Positions 34,440-48,688 of a stretch of DNA of 64,000 bases are shown here, piece after piece; within the stretch, counting starts at the first letter, position 1; the number at the start of each line of letters is the position of its first letter. The notes below the pieces were generated by a model. It was not told where the DNA came from, made no database searches, and saw only the letters and a list, made by a program, of their open reading frames with translations. Position numbers and translations under genes: made by a program. The stretch comes from Fasciolopsis buskii (Eukaryota > Platyhelminthes > Trematoda > Plagiorchiida > Fasciolidae): contig LUCM01007413.1 of assembly GCA_008360955.1 (NCBI GenBank), forward strand, positions 1 through 64,000. Direction: 5' to 3'.

Positions 34440-34930
34440 TGACGTGGGCACAATCGGGCACTTAAACTGAGTCTGCATGTGTCACTCCACTTGTTCGGGT
34501 TTTCATTCCCCTATGCCTTTTTATGGACTGGCCGTTGAGACCCAGCACCCCAGAACTACCTGCCTCATGGAACAGCTTATAGCGAGACGGCCGTTCTGTG
34601 GGCATGCGGAAAACATGCCCCGACCACCTTAGTCTATTCACATTCAGTGTTTTTCTAAAACAACTCTAAGGCTCACTAGTGTTAAGGCTAACCTGTGAGA
34701 CATTGACAAATATTCTTCTGACATACTCCAGGAACACCGTGAAAACATCTATGTTCAAACACCGAAAGTATTCGCGCACATTCTGCCTTCATTAATCATG
34801 CACCAGCCGACTGTCGTTGACTGATATGCGAGTGTCACACCGACACCACGAGCGCCTCCAATCAGTGAATACAAATCGAGCCTTTGGCATACCAGAAGAC
34901 ACTTTATCCGATGTGAGATGAGGCACAGTT
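34440..34930 (-). pseudogene. CR1/Jockey-like non-LTR retrotransposon, 3' end fragment
   Basis: The - strand shows, in order but across frame changes: PKARFVFTDWRRSWCRCDTR (about 34850-34910), matching the KAR-x-AF-x-x-L-x-x-x-W-x-x-x-D segment after the reverse transcriptase palm; then FEHRCFHGV (about 34750); then LRWSGHVFRMPTERPS (34580-34630). These are the usual tail motifs of CR1-like reverse transcriptases in flukes. Stops and shifts show it is inactive. Confidence 0.75.
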
Positions 34931-37900
34931 ACTCAAGTTATCAAACGTATCTACTTCGTGCAAATGTTTTCACTGGGAGTAAAATTTCGTAGCGAATTAT
35001 AGTGTAAGAAAACGGTAAGCGTGAAAAGAGCTTCGGCTTTTCAAATGAGGAGAATGAAAAGACGATGTGGCTTTTTCTAGGACATTCACCATTAAGACTT
35101 TACCACTTAATTGCACAATCGACCGAGTTGGATACAGTCATAAGATCGAGAAAAAAAAGATATTTTGGCCATAGAATTTGTGTCTTTGTCTTCAAATCTT
35201 TCACAGACTAATTGTTTGGTTGAGTGCAACCGAGACCCTGCTTCATTCGCAACCATGCTGCTTTCACGTGTATTAGGTAATCCTTGGTGCAATAATGTTC
35301 GCGGGCATCTGACACCTGGTGATTACCAAACTATGTCCTCTGTGATTTCCGCACAAGAACCTAAAACCTCTTTGCGTAAATCAGTATAATCAATGGTTCA
35401 CACCAGTCCTTGGTTATCCACTCTCTTGCCCAATGTTTTCACAGATTTTTGATAACGTCGATGTTTAAACTTTATCACCATCATTGAAGAAAGACGGAGA
35501 CAGCCCAGTTAGTCCCGTTCTCTTGTGCCTTTAAAAAAAAGTATATCTTTCATCAGCTGCACTTTTGATGATGGTTTCCTATCTATTTGGACCGTTCCAC
35601 TTAGAGCTTTAGTTGGTAGACATGTTGCCCAATTGGTCCAACTAAGCTACATCCTAAAAGGTTTCCTTCAGAGCTCTAGCTGGGATTCCTGGGAGACATT
35701 TAATAAATCATCAAATTTCTCGATCACTTACCGTTTGTGAAGCAGTTCTCTTAGTCAGTGAATTATTACCAAAGTCCGGTGTCTTATCCATTTTCCGGTG
35801 TTAGGTCTAACGACAACATCTCCGTCTGCTTCCAACCTATATGTCTGCAGCTGTTCGAATATACCACACGGATACCTGACCCGCAGGAAAACGAAAACTC
35901 TTTTCCATGCTCTTGCGTTGTCTCCCTGATAGAGAAATCAAAACATAAACTAATGTCACAAACAAACAGACGGAGCTTCTATGCTATCGGTCGTCTTGTG
36001 GAGCTCATCATTGTGGAAGTAAACACATCACAATTTGAAAGCGGTTCAGGTTCGACTGCTGTATACGGTCAGTGTTGGTCCGTGATACCAATATGATTGA
36101 CTCGTTTCATTGCACAAGATAGTCTCTTGAAGGTGAAGCTAAAACTGGACTCGAATTCATGTTACAGGATTTATCGCCCTTATGGAGTCTTTCTCATTTA
36201 GTTACTTAACCATATCTAATATATACCCATATTCAAGTGGTTCTCATTCCAGTTTGATAATTTTCACCCTTATGTTTCTATCTACCACTGTAATGACAAA
36301 ATACAAAAAGAAGTAAAGTTGGGAAGAAAATGGCTGACGGATGAAGCTATTGGTAAACCAGTTGAAGATGGAGCTAATAAAGGAGTTTGTTGCTAACTAT
36401 TATATACGCCTCAAGGGCAAACTTACATGGGTTCGGCTATTAAAAGCCCAATTCGTATGTGGTAGTTTGTTTCTACCATCTGGAATTATGCATTCCAGAT
36501 TGAAAGTGGTTTTGGATTGCGTTAAGTTCTATCGACATACAAAAACGGCATTCAAACTTGCAGGGTACATTAAGAACAGGAGCTGAATTTCATTAGGACA
36601 CAGTTGTGAGTGATTCTCATCCACGTTTGATCAATCTAATCATCTCAGGTTATCCCAAGTAATCACCGGGGGCGAGATTGAGTATGGAATCATTAATTCA
36701 GTCTTAACCAATCGCACATTGATAAATCTTACAGAGGTGTGATGCACTCGGTTTGAGCTACTTTCGTTTTCTGATCCCATTCAGTCAATGTATGTTTCGA
36801 TGTAGCTTAATCACACCGAGAACATTGCTGTCTTAATGATGAGCATCCTTTTTCAAGCACCGCTTGAGTGGAGCAGCCATTCATACTAAGTATACTTCAT
36901 GTCAAATATTTTATACCAAGAATCGGTTTGTAAAGTGGTATTTAGATAAAACTACAGTGAAGATCGATACACAGAAGACCGAACTGCCACATACGATCGA
37001 GAAAAGTCTCGATGAACTATAAATTATCGCGCATGGGGAAAGTTGAAGGGAAGGGAAACAATTATGAAGGGAACTGATGCAATAAGAACGATTACAATTA
37101 TGACCAGTGTCCGCGAGAGGGAGATAGCAATCGGTGAATGATAACAGGAACCGAAGGGAAAATACTGAGTAAACCCATAATATCAACACAATCAGGCAAA
37201 TGCAGTAAACGTTTTTTATGATACATCCTCCTTAGATTGTGTAGGCCCGAAATTTGATCCCTTTGTCGGATTAAGTTTCACCTGTGTTCAAATGGTTGCT
37301 GAAAAATGTGCTAGAATTCTCCGCCGTATTCCAATAAAAATGTAACCCCGATCTTAGTGTCAACGAGACAGGATACATGTTCCGATTACCTCATTTTTTT
37401 GCCCATTTTGACTTATCGCTTGTCAACCGTGAAACTCATGGTTTGCCACAGGTTGTAACTTCTTTGTTCGTGGCAGCTGCATATGCCATGTTGCATGGGT
37501 TTAGCTAATTAGTTCAAAAAGTAAAGTCATCAATTACTAAATAGATTCATTCAGTCACATCACGATGAAACCCAGCGATGAGCATAATGCCAGGTTAAGA
37601 CAGATGATTTAGAAGATCATAGACAAAGGTTCGAAATCATTAGATTTGCTAAAGCCAACCATTTTTTATGAAAGATACAATGCGATCAATATAACAACCA
37701 GTAGCAGTGCACAGAAATAAATTTCCTAACACACCAGAGTAGCGAACATACAATTCGAACTGGGTGAGTTAAGTAATTGGAAAATGTAAAGTTTGTGCTT
37801 AAAGCATTTGGCTGACTCTTACCTTGCTTCTAATAATGATACGCACATGTCTACATGACCGTGAAAGTGAACAAGGACTGTTCATCTTGGCTTAGAGACC

Positions 37901-40479
37901 GGATGATCACTAGTATTGATTAACGTTTATGGCTCGGCCCAACCGAAGATCGAGTCCATTTTAGTGGTTAGAAGTGTCGTGATCAGGTTTTTTGGAATGC
38001 ACCGAGAAAGCAGATACGCTCACAGCATTAAGATCGGTTGAACAGTTTTCAATTAGCTTGTTGTCGCTGACGGCATTTTTTCTTCAACCGCAGTCGACTT
38101 TGTGGGTATTTTGTAGTAATAATCCAAGCAACATTCATACAATTGTTTGGATTTAAGAAGAGTGTCCTTGTACACGTTCCGACACCTGGACAACAAAAAG
38201 CCAGGAATTTCTACAAAACACGAATTCTGAGGGAAAATGCATCTGATTCTTGCTCGTAAACCGAACGAAACTCGGCCTCCGATTAGTAAATAAACTGCGT
38301 GCAAAGATATTTGCTGTCAATCTGAGTTACGCGCAAAATTTTGACAAGATATGGACTAAATGAAAATCGTTTTTCTGCAGCCATACTTAGGCATTTCGGC
38401 TTGTCGCAATAGTTCTGGTATAGATAAATACGGATATATTTTAATCCTTGATTCCGGCAAACTGCTCATGTGGAAATGACCGCAATATGATAGCATCGGA
38501 TCCGAATACCATGTAGGGATAAATCTAAGATATGATGCGCCCTGTGATGTTTGATTGAAAACCATTAAAAACCATGTTTTGCCATTGAATGTATAATGAA
38601 CCAACGTTTCGTTATCACGAAAAACCTTTCTCGTGAACAGTCAACTGCCTGATAAATGACGTCCAGCCAAATAGGCTGTCGTCCTTCCACTTTCTGTTTG
38701 AATTCGTTCCTTGGCCGTATCCCAGCATGGTAGAACCGTGACTAGCTAAATACACATAGATTTGCATCACGTGTATCTCTGGGTTAGGTCATTTGCGACC
38801 ACCAGGACTTCTAATTTCTTCTCCTTGCTTGAGGGTACTGCTGACCAAATATCCAGATCTGTATCTCGTTAGTTCGATCTACGCCCGCGGAGTGAACGCT
38901 GGTGGCCAGAGACTCGAGGTATATGCTCTCATCAACTTGAAATCCAGTTGATTTGTTTGAAAAATCCAACATTCTATCTGCCTTCGTTCGGTTTGACGGA
39001 GGAATGCGATGACTGAGTCTTGTGCATGGTCTGCGAATCCGAACGTGTTAAACAGTTGGGATCATTGTTTCCTTTATTGTTCTCTCCTTCTGACTCTCCA
39101 ATTTTGCTTGTCCGTCCAAAATACTTTGTTGAGCCATTGATTCTTTAAATGCAACCACCTTTCCCCCTGTATTTGAATGTTGTCTTCAATTTTGGCAAGA
39201 TGGTGCCTTAAAGTGCTTTCTTTCCGGTGGAATGAATCAGTACTCTAATTGCCAGTATTTTTAGAGTGCTACTATCTTCCGTAATCTGCTGACGACTTTG
39301 ATTTGGGTCAATGGTACTCTTTAGTAAAAGGTTATACCTGGTATGTTTACGTTGTGAAAGTACATTTTCACCTTTATCACAGTGTCTGAGCTTCTTATTT
39401 GTTCATCTTCTGGCCTTGAAAGTTTCAAAGGATTTCCAATCGGACAGCAGGCTACCAGATGAACTGAGGTTTGGATGGCCGGGAATAAATACTGACCGTC
39501 TTTTTGAACTTGTTGATTTTCCGTGAAAGCGGGTTTTTAATGCCCAAAAGTCATTCACCTGTACGAGACTAGCTTAGAAACTGACCATTCTCTGGGCATT
39601 TAATGTCTCGGTTGTCAAACACTAATCATTTAGACCATCGAGATAGTCGTTCTATAGATTTGTAACGTGATACTGAACGAGCGATCCAGCTAACATTTTG
39701 TAAATATTAGTTAAGACGTCGAAGTGCGTTCAAATCTGGATGGATCTTATTAAGGTTATTTAGTACGGAATAAATTCACTTTATGCGATAATACCGTGTA
39801 TGGAAAAATGCATTGGTTATACAACTGGAAATAAATTCGTGAATTAAAAATTATGGAACAACGATAAAGTTCTTAGACAAAAAATGGAGCAACTTCTTGT
39901 CTAAACCCACGTTTGAATAGTGAAAAATAAACAGATGAATGCAATCACTTATGACGAGGACTGTGACCGAAAGTTCGATAAACAAAGGAGTCCTAAAATT
40001 GGGAAAATCAGTTCATGTTACATTCTCATTAGAAGTATGCCTTTGTTTGATCAGTGAGCAGTGAAAATATTATCTGCAGAATCGAAAGCAAAAAGCCGTC
40101 CGACAACAGTTACATAGACTATGACAATCAATCCACGGAATATCAACAAGAATTATTTCTTCCATAGTTTACAAGCCATGCGAATCAGATAGGGCAAACG
40201 CAGTCAAAGCGATAGAGCCTGAGATTGGTCAAGCGTCAATTTCATTGAGAGGTTACTGGGTATGGGTCTTTGAAAACTCCAAATTAGTGCAGTCGATTAG
40301 TCACTGCACCCACATCCAATTCGGAGGAGGTCATGTTCAAGGCCTTCGTCGTACTTAGGCTATATGCACAGAAGTCAACTATCAGTGGGGGTTGATTACT
40401 ATATGCTAGCGGCCCGTGGCTGTGCAAATCAGTTACGGATAGGTGCAACATCATGTGGTGAACTTCAATAAACCGTTCA
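34931..40479. other. Intergenic DNA, no gene recognised
   Basis: AT-rich sequence with scattered chance frames, the longest at 35758-36096 (+, 112 codons). No domain, tRNA or clear mobile element was recognised, though older repeats may well be present. Confidence 0.5.
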
Positions 40480-40662
40480 GAGCCTGCTTGGTAGCGTAAC
40501 GGCTAGGGCGTTCGACTCAAAATCGTTCGTCGCGAGTTTGCGTGCCAATTCTGGCGCGGTGGGTATGCACGGCTGATCATTCGTAACAGTGATGAAACAG
40601 CTGTACATTGCTTCCATGCTTTCTCAGTGGTCATTTGAGCAATGAGTTCACGTGGTGAATTA
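40480..40662 (+). repeat. tRNA-derived SINE, copy 1
   Basis: The head has an A-box-like TAGCGTAACGGCTAGGGCG (40492-40510) and a weaker B box (about 40534-40545). The following 120 bases, including GATGAAACAGCTGT, CATTGCTTCCATGC and GAGTTCACGTGGTGAAT, recur in copy 2 at 47315-47464. SINEs are moved by partner non-LTR elements such as the CR1-like ones in this window (inferred). Confidence 0.7.
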
Positions 40663-43600
40663 TTTCATGAAAACATTCACTCTTCTGCACATAACTTAGA
40701 TTTCGTCGAAACTAGCCGGTGAAAATCAGCGTCTATATAATATCGTTTCTGTGGACTATTTATGTTCATTCCAAAGGACACCCCAAAAAGGTGGCATTTA
40801 ATGGCAGTGGAATTGTAACTCAGTCTCCTATAAGGCAGAAAGCCAGGATTTCAGTTGTCCATTCTTCATCTGGTTTGTCAGTATATACAACGCTTTTCTA
40901 CTCACTGCGATGCAAGTTAAATGTATTTTCCTTTCATATATACTGTTGAAATCTCTGGTTTAAATTGGTTTAAATTTTCTTTCACACACTCTAGACTCAA
41001 GGCAACATGAAGAATTCCCCCCGAGTATATTTAGCTTGATTGTACGATGCTTTAAGAAAGTGGCACTGTGGTCACGGATCTTAAAAACAAATTACCTAAG
41101 TGACTACCGAGATTTGAGCTAACTGCTACACCAATGAAACAAGAGAAAATTTAGTGCGGTTTGATTGATTTCCAATTGACTTCAGGTGGACTAAGTATCC
41201 AGAAAGTCGAAGTCTCACTAGTTGTGAGCAATGAGTTTTTTAATGAATAGAACGAGATCGCGATTTTATTTGTGTAGGTTCCACATTCAAAGTCCACTAT
41301 GATATCTGTAGTCCTCATGAGCTTAATGGAAGCGCAAAACAAAACGTTCAAATGACATCATCCGATCCACGAGCAAATGTATCAATATCTGGCATAAATG
41401 AAAAACCACATGACCGAAGCTATCGTGTAAACTGCGCAGTAATGTGCTTGGAACAGGAACTGCTTTCTCCCGAGTGTTCATCTGATTTCACTCGTCTTTC
41501 TCCTGGTGCACCTACACGTTTATTACCAAAGGTCACATTTGCAGTTTTTGCGTAGAGTATTGTGATTCTGCATTTGGTTCTGCTCGGTGCCCGATAAAGT
41601 ATATAGCTGTAAAATGTGGCAACTGACAATCCACCAAAAAGTATTGAGTACCGCGGAAAATAGGTACGCGTTTGTTTGCGACCAATCGTGTTAGTCTTTA
41701 TTGAAAGAACAAATCTATTTCTGGAGGAGTGGAATACCAACTGATGAAAACAATGAGCCTAAGGTGTCAGAAAATTGTGACACATTAAGCCATTGTTAGA
41801 TATTTTGGATAAAATCCTGTACCTACTAAAGCAGAAAATCTAACTTAGAGCAGCTATCTTAGTGACCGGTCAGGTTTAAAGAGTTTGAAATGATGTCAAT
41901 CATCTACAACTTTCATGTAGAACTAAAACCTTACACACCGGCTTGTAGCTCTCCGATTAGTTTAACCAATTATGTCATCTCCTGGTCTTTGATATATGAT
42001 CCATTTTCCATGAACCACTCATCAAATCCAACAAGAGAAAACAAAACTTGTGAACAGTTCCGATCACAGTACGAGATTTTTGAGGAAATTGAATGTTTTC
42101 CTTATCAGTTTTGACATTAAAGTTACTATGAACGAGGCGGTGAGTCGAGTAGTCTTGGAGTGCCAAATTTTTCGGACGAATTAGAAATTTGTTGAGAATA
42201 TCAGTTTTCTGAATGATTGGCCCAGTACATTTCGAACGAAAGACACCAAATCAGCAACGAGCCAAAATGGTAGAACTCCTTGTGCTACACTAAGCAGCCC
42301 GTAAAATCCAAACACCCAAAGCCAGAATGCCGAGAACAAGACAGAAATCATTAAAATATGTGACAAACTTAATTTTCAGTTGGCCAGAAAAAGGGAAGTC
42401 ACGACAAGGATCGAAGCTAAGAAAATTGTACAATTTCCATTTACGTAGGATGCTTGGCTTAGCAACATGACAGAACGTATCTAGCTATTAGTTATGAATA
42501 GGGGTTTTATTCCCTTAGCTTTATCGACTACTTTTCACAGAATAATAGACATTATCCAGGCATGAATGCTCAGAATACGGACTCATTCAGTTAAGTGAAT
42601 TTTCGTTTTCCACTACTGGAATTCCTCTAAAAAAATGTTTGCAACTTTTGCACAAAATTTCAAACATCCATTTATATGTGGCTTGTTTTGAATTCCTAGT
42701 TTAGAGTATTCGATCTTTTTCCATAATCCCATTTTGTCTCTTCTAAACTGTTTGTATAATAGGTTGGGAATTTTCAGCATTCAGGCCATCGGTATCTTGT
42801 GGTGTCCAAAATTGATTCAGCGAGATCTTTAGAAGAGGGTTTGGCCGGGCGCCCACGTTGTCTAAATCCATCCGAATAGAGCATGAATTGAACAATCAGT
42901 CGCCGCTCCCCAGTGGGTTACCTGACCTTCATATCGTTCAGATGCTTCGTGGGATAGACCGTTTGTTCAAGGTTGCGGGTAGGGTTCCCTAAGTCGAACC
43001 TCAACTTTGGTTTCAGCAACGAAGTAGCACGAAGTCCACAGAAGAATTATGGCTTACGATAGATAGCCGATGACAAGGAAATAGAGAAGACAAAAGCTAT
43101 CATATAGTCTGATTTGTATGCAGTGTTTATTTTTCTCTTCTTCTCATTTAGTGTTTTCGTTATTCACTGGAATTGCAACGGCCAGTGATCTATTCTCAGA
43201 ATTGTGCAATATATCATTTCGTATATATTTCCGGACATTGTGGTGTATTGGTTTGGCTGAGCACCTTAATATTTGGTGGTCTGAGACTGCCTATCTAACC
43301 TGTCTGTGTTGAGTAAATCCTGAAGCACCGCGGAGTCCCTACAAGCTCTAGAATAATTCTACGATGACCGATCGCGGCCGCGGGTGCCTTGCTAACTGTG
43401 CCCTCCAAAATAGGCCTTGTAAATGCCTTAGTTTTGGAAACGTGTGCCAAGTTAATCGCTAATGAAACGTCATCTTTGGGGATATCAGCCAAAAAATATT
43501 TCTGGAAGCAGTATCATATTTTAAAAGAAACGAGGGCATAAATCAGGACATAAATCTGTGGTTATTTTGGTCGAGCGAAGGAGTATGAGCACTTTTTCAT

Positions 43601-43700
43601 TGGATAAGGGTGTTACATCACAGCATTCACTGGGAAATCATGGAACTGCAGTGTCACTACTTGGATAACTGAACCCTCACTTGTCATCTTCCTGCTATTT
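40663..43700. other. Intergenic DNA, no gene recognised
   Basis: No recognisable coding sequence. A stretch near 42830-43010 is richer in GC and contains CTCCCCAGTGGGTTAC, resembling TTCCCCATTGGGTTAC at 48393-48408, perhaps two scraps of one repeat. Confidence 0.45.
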
Positions 43701-43719
43701 TGCCGAGTTTTGTTGACCA

Positions 43720-43982
43720 ATACACACTGAAGCACAAGACACAAGTACTAGCGGTGCGCGATAGCACAGGAGCACACAGCCTGTGGTCTCGTAGACCACG
43801 GACACAGAGATTGAAGACACAATAGTTCGGACTAAAGACTCAAAGCCTGTAGTCGCACAACGAACGGGACGGAACTGCTGCTCCCTTGAGTGATCAGCCA
43901 CACGGAACAGTAAGCGGCGCGAAAACGAGCAGCTAGTCCAGCCCGCTAGCGGAAGAGAGAAGACGAACACAGGGTACTGCCG
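43720..43982. repeat. Possible LTR or repeat end abutting the assembly gap
   Basis: About 260 bases with clearly higher GC than the surroundings begin near a TGTTGACCA and run into the N gap. Position, composition and a TG start suit a long terminal repeat or other unassembled repeat, but no second copy is visible. Confidence 0.3.
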
Positions 43983-44192
43983 NNNNNNNNNNNNNNNNNN
44001 NNNNNNNNNNNNNNNNNNNNNNNNNNNNNNNNNNNNNNNNNNNNNNNNNNNNNNNNNNNNNNNNNNNNNNNNNNNNNNNNNNNNNNNNNNNNNNNNNNNN
44101 NNNNNNNNNNNNNNNNNNNNNNNNNNNNNNNNNNNNNNNNNNNNNNNNNNNNNNNNNNNNNNNNNNNNNNNNNNNNNNNNNNNNNNNNNNNN
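43983..44192. other. Assembly gap (210 N)
   Basis: Unbroken run of 210 N. Any reading frame crossing it is meaningless. Confidence 1.
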
Positions 44193-47100
44193 AGGTTATT
44201 TTGGAAAAGTAATAGCGGAAATAAAATCTGCGGCACCAAAAATCTCAGAATGGTCACCGCCCATAACATTTCCACATCTACACTACGGCTTGTTGGTTTT
44301 GTTTCCTTTCCCCACAAATCCGAATTCCTTGTTAGAAAGGTCTGCTGTGGCAACTGGTTAGTAGTTGGCTGGTATAGGGCGAGTCGATGCATTATACGTT
44401 CTTCAGCAGCATATGGGTTGGGGCTACAGTAATCAATAGTTCTTTCATTCTATGAAGATATTGCTTCCAGATCCAAATGTCTACTATCGCTCAAAAAGAC
44501 TGCTTACAAATCCGGTCTATATTTCGGTAGCATTAGTGAAATACCGACTTCCTTCTTTATTTTTTTGAAATCATTTTGTTTTTTTGTTCCCCTTTCCCAT
44601 TATCGTCCCCTTTCGGCTAGTTGCTATCTAGTTTTCGTCGAGTCTTCCAGGTCGTGCAAAACTGCCCGAGTAGATAACAACTTTGTTGTCAGAAATTACT
44701 TTTTGGATCTTTGGAAAGTGGCATGTTTAGCGCCACCTTGACTCTACAGCGGTTAGTAGTCAGCTAATTATTGGTCAGTAAGTGTCCGCGGAAAGTGGGG
44801 GTCTTGACATCATGCCAATAATTTTCTGTGCTTGGATATACCGTATTTAACATGGCGCTCACGGAATTCTTTCAGATTTACATCATATTCTTCTGCTGTA
44901 CTACTACAAAGCAGAACACTGACAGCAACACAATGCACTGCTTTCAGATTATCTAGTGCATGAAAGAGGCTCTTCTGGAAGACGTAGTTGGACAGCTCTA
45001 GCCCCAACGGCAATTAGAAAGCAGCAGTAAAAGCAGTCACGAATCTTGATTTCTAATCCAAAGCAAAATGCAGGAACGCTAAAGATGAATAAAGCCAGGT
45101 AAAGGAATGTGCGTGGTTCAACTAGACTATGATATTGTCGAGTACTGAACGCTATATTGCTGTTCTTTATAATGTTTTGGATCTACGCACAAAGGAATTT
45201 CTGAGAACAATGGGGCTATCCAAGTCTACTGGCTGGGTGACTTGGAGTGCTAATTCTAACAATCTAATTGGTAACACAAAGCACCCAATTGGCACGCCAC
45301 GCGCAGGTAACGCAGTGAGCACGGCATTTTTAATCAAGGATAAGTGTACTTTTTCTGAGAAGCAAACCAAATGGAAGTGAAAATAACAGAATACAGCTCA
45401 GATGTCCCGTTTTAGTAAAGTATTTGAAAGTTGATCCTAGTTATGGGAACAAATTCCTATTTTTGAGTGACATTTTGGTGACCAAGTAATTCATTTGTCT
45501 GGGCAGTAATTCTTAGACCTTTGAACGTACGATGTTACTTCTCCAAGAACATCCGTTTCCGTGCCACTCCACATTCTCAGATAGATTGTAGCGTGTCGGA
45601 TATTAATGTTATCCAAATGCGACTCCGGAATCCAAAGTACGGACCTATCGATATCCAGTTAAAGCTGACAGCTTTGTCCTTGACATCGGTAAATGGTTTA
45701 TTTTTCAAACCATGACACGGGGATTCTTTGCCAGTGTCATGGGGATCACTTATTTTGGTGATGAATTCTGTTGATTTTGAACGAAATTTTTGGGAAAAAT
45801 GCTGTCGTCTTTCAAAGATGGATCCCCAATAAATGCGGAACTGTGTTCTATGTGGATCTTCTCTTTCACAGTCTGGTAGGGCTAGATATTCGATTTCCGC
45901 TCTCTCTCTGTTATTATGCTATTGTGTGACGTCTGGTAATGACATCCTGTGATACAGGGTTGTTCGTTTATTAGCCCAACTGACAAGCGCAAAAGATCTA
46001 CAGGATTGCCAAACACCATCAGGTAAATCTTTCCCGATATTTTGAAAGCAAACCGCTCACAGACGTAACGGACTTATGTCCATCGATTACCTGACAGTCA
46101 TGTTGCACACTGACCTGTTCACGAAATGGGAGATGCCAGTATGTGTGCAGAAAAAAACCATGGAGTTTCAGAAACATCATATTCACAAGCAGATTAAAGA
46201 ATATGAATGCCTGCCAGCTAGAGAATCGACAATCGAGTGATCACTGGTTTTCCGTGTTTAATTCATTTGCATCTGGTCTTGTTGGCCAATTCTTCATAGT
46301 CATCAGCCATGACATTAGTATGGGGTATTCTATGATATATCTTAATTGCAAACCACAACGAACGTGTGAATGAGCATTCTTGAACATACAATTTCGTCGC
46401 TGTGGAAAAATTATATTAAAAAGTAATCAATGTTTCTTACAGGAAATTTTTTCAATTCATATGAGATAAAATACTTGGATGAAATTTTAACTCTTATTTC
46501 CAAGTGCAAACAATTTCTGCTTCGGTTGCGGCAATATCTGTTATGTGATTTTGGTTTCCCTAACAATTAGTAACAAAAAAGTGAAAAAGTACAGCTGATG
46601 CTTCTTTCATGTTCGTTTATACACATGTACACATATATCCTACACCTGTCGTTTGCTATTTCGATTACGCCATGTATCTGTTATTTGTGCATATTCACAC
46701 GTCATCAAAACCTGGAGAGTCGCATCCTGCATGCCGGTGCCTACCACCTACCGTACAATACTGATTGTTTGGGTACGACGTATTTCACAGCCACAATGAA
46801 ACGCAGATGAGAGAAACATCTTGCTCAGGCCCCGTGCTTGCGAATTAATTCAACTTTTCAGAATTTGAATGTGGACTTTTTTCAGCTGTGAAGACCAAGA
46901 TTTCTGTGTGAGGAAATAACCTCTGTGTCTGCTGCAAAGGATAATATTCCCTGCTTTGATGTCACAGTCCACTTTATTTAAATGTCCCTTATTTCAAACG
47001 AACCGACCATCTACTTTAATCCCTTTCCATTGGTTTTTTGCATGTTTTCTTATATTTGAGAAAATAAATAAAAGTAAATTGGGCTTTTCTTTGTACTACA

Positions 47101-47314
47101 GGATCCAGCGTAGAAATTGTCATAGGAAATTATTCTCAAGGTTAGAACAGGGAGAACATAGAAGTTTTCCCTGCTACTTTACAGGAGGCCTTTTGTACTG
47201 AAATCCCGGAAGTCATGAACACCAGCCATGGTCCGAATGCCACGTGACTCTACTTCCTCATTGACACACCATCTTAGTGAGCATCCCGACGCGCTTTATT
47301 TGCGTGGAAGCCGA
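44193..47314. other. Intergenic DNA, no gene recognised
   Basis: Short unrecognised frames only, the largest at 45129-45380 and 46956-47201. No repeat family recognised. Confidence 0.5.
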
Positions 47315-47464
47315 AGTAAGATGCAGGACTCCCGGGTTCGCGTCCCAGTTCGGGCGCGGTGGATGTGCACTGCTGATGATTCCTAACAAAGATGAAACAG
47401 CTGTGCACTGCTTCCATGCTTTCTTAATCGTCAGTTGAGCGATGAGTTCACGTGGTGAATTACT
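47315..47464 (+). repeat. tRNA-derived SINE, copy 2
   Basis: It carries the B box GGGTTCGCGTCCC (47334-47346), followed by the same body as copy 1 (GATGAAACAGCTGT, CACTGCTTCCATGC, GAGTTCACGTGGTGAAT). The A-box side is degraded or truncated. Confidence 0.75.
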
Positions 47465-48688
47465 TCGGATTAGCTAATGAAAAGGCAAGCAGATACCAAC
47501 GAAATGAAATATCCGTAGGTCGACAGACAGATAACCCTTTTCAAGATATGTTCGGCTCATCTGCGAGAGACTTATCTGTTTTATGGTACTAGCACCATGT
47601 GCAAAAAATAACCAAATGTTAGTGATTGTTACAAGGTGAACCAAAAGGAATAAACGAAATTTAATCGTCTCGTCGCATCTGTCTCCTTTCCCTGTCAAAA
47701 GTATTCCTGTTTGATCTCTACTTGATTTTGTCTTGGCAAATATCTCAGGTGCTATTTCGAATCCACTACACTGCCCTACTTGATATCGGACAGCCTGTTC
47801 TATTTGTGGAGTTGAGAAACAGATCAATCCGTCTACATCAATAAATTATATCTTAACTTCATTCGTTTTTCTGCCTGCTGTGAATAATATTGCGTTTTTC
47901 TTTGGACATAAGTCCTTCACATTTAACTTTTTCATATAGCTCATCTTTGCTTTAATTGCAAATTGTAACCAGAAAACAATCGATCTAATATTCGCCAATC
48001 TACCTGTGATGTTCAGGATGTCATTAACTTGAAACTAAATATGCCACTAAATTAAAGACTAGGAAAGCCTGCAAACAAAGTCGGTTATATTTCTTGTGAA
48101 GAATCGCTTTAAAATAATCAAGCAACACCAAAGCTGAGGTCGAATATTCCAGATGATTTTGATTGTAACATAGTTAACACTAGAAGAAGCTTGTTCAGAT
48201 GAAGCCACCACAGTATAGTGACGGCTTGGAGGCTTCCATGGCCGGCTGGGTCCGATAGGATTGTACTAGGTCTTCCAATCGGCCATTGCACACTGTTTTT
48301 GGATATGCCTCTGCCAGTATCAGAGACTTTATTTCACAATCTCAGTAGTTCTCTTGTTTAAATGCCTGACACCTTAGCATTACCCATCCCCGTTCCCCAT
48401 TGGGTTACACGTTTGAAAACAGTTCCATATTACAGTGGAGAGGATTGACAGTGATCAGCATGCTACTGCTGACAGTCCCATTCATTTTATTCAGCCCGTA
48501 TTTTCAGTCACTCGCATCTAATATGCCCCTTCTACCCACACATAACAAGTCTGATGGTTCAAACAGTTCATTGCCAGAAGGTTGTAATCAATTTTCAATC
48601 TGGTAGCTCACATTATTTCAGGCCTCGTCATGCAGACCGGTCAGCAGGCTTGATTGAAGTTGACGATGGACTCACTGAGACTTGTTAC
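47465..48688. other. Intergenic DNA, no gene recognised
   Basis: A 117-codon - strand frame at 47474-47827 and a 68-codon + frame at 48400-48606 have no recognisable domain. Confidence 0.5.

Noticed and set aside
38586..38636. CCAACGTTTCG followed by a small TCACGA/TCGTGA hairpin as another hammerhead-like copy
   Set aside because: Shares only the short CCAACGTTTCG text and TTTCTC with the palindrome; the stem differs and the match is too short.
40480..40560. Functional tRNA gene
   Set aside because: The A and B boxes are visible but the arms do not fold convincingly and the same body follows a second copy, so it is the head of a SINE.
43946..44392. 148-codon - strand frame
   Set aside because: It crosses the 210-N gap, so most of the translation is undefined.
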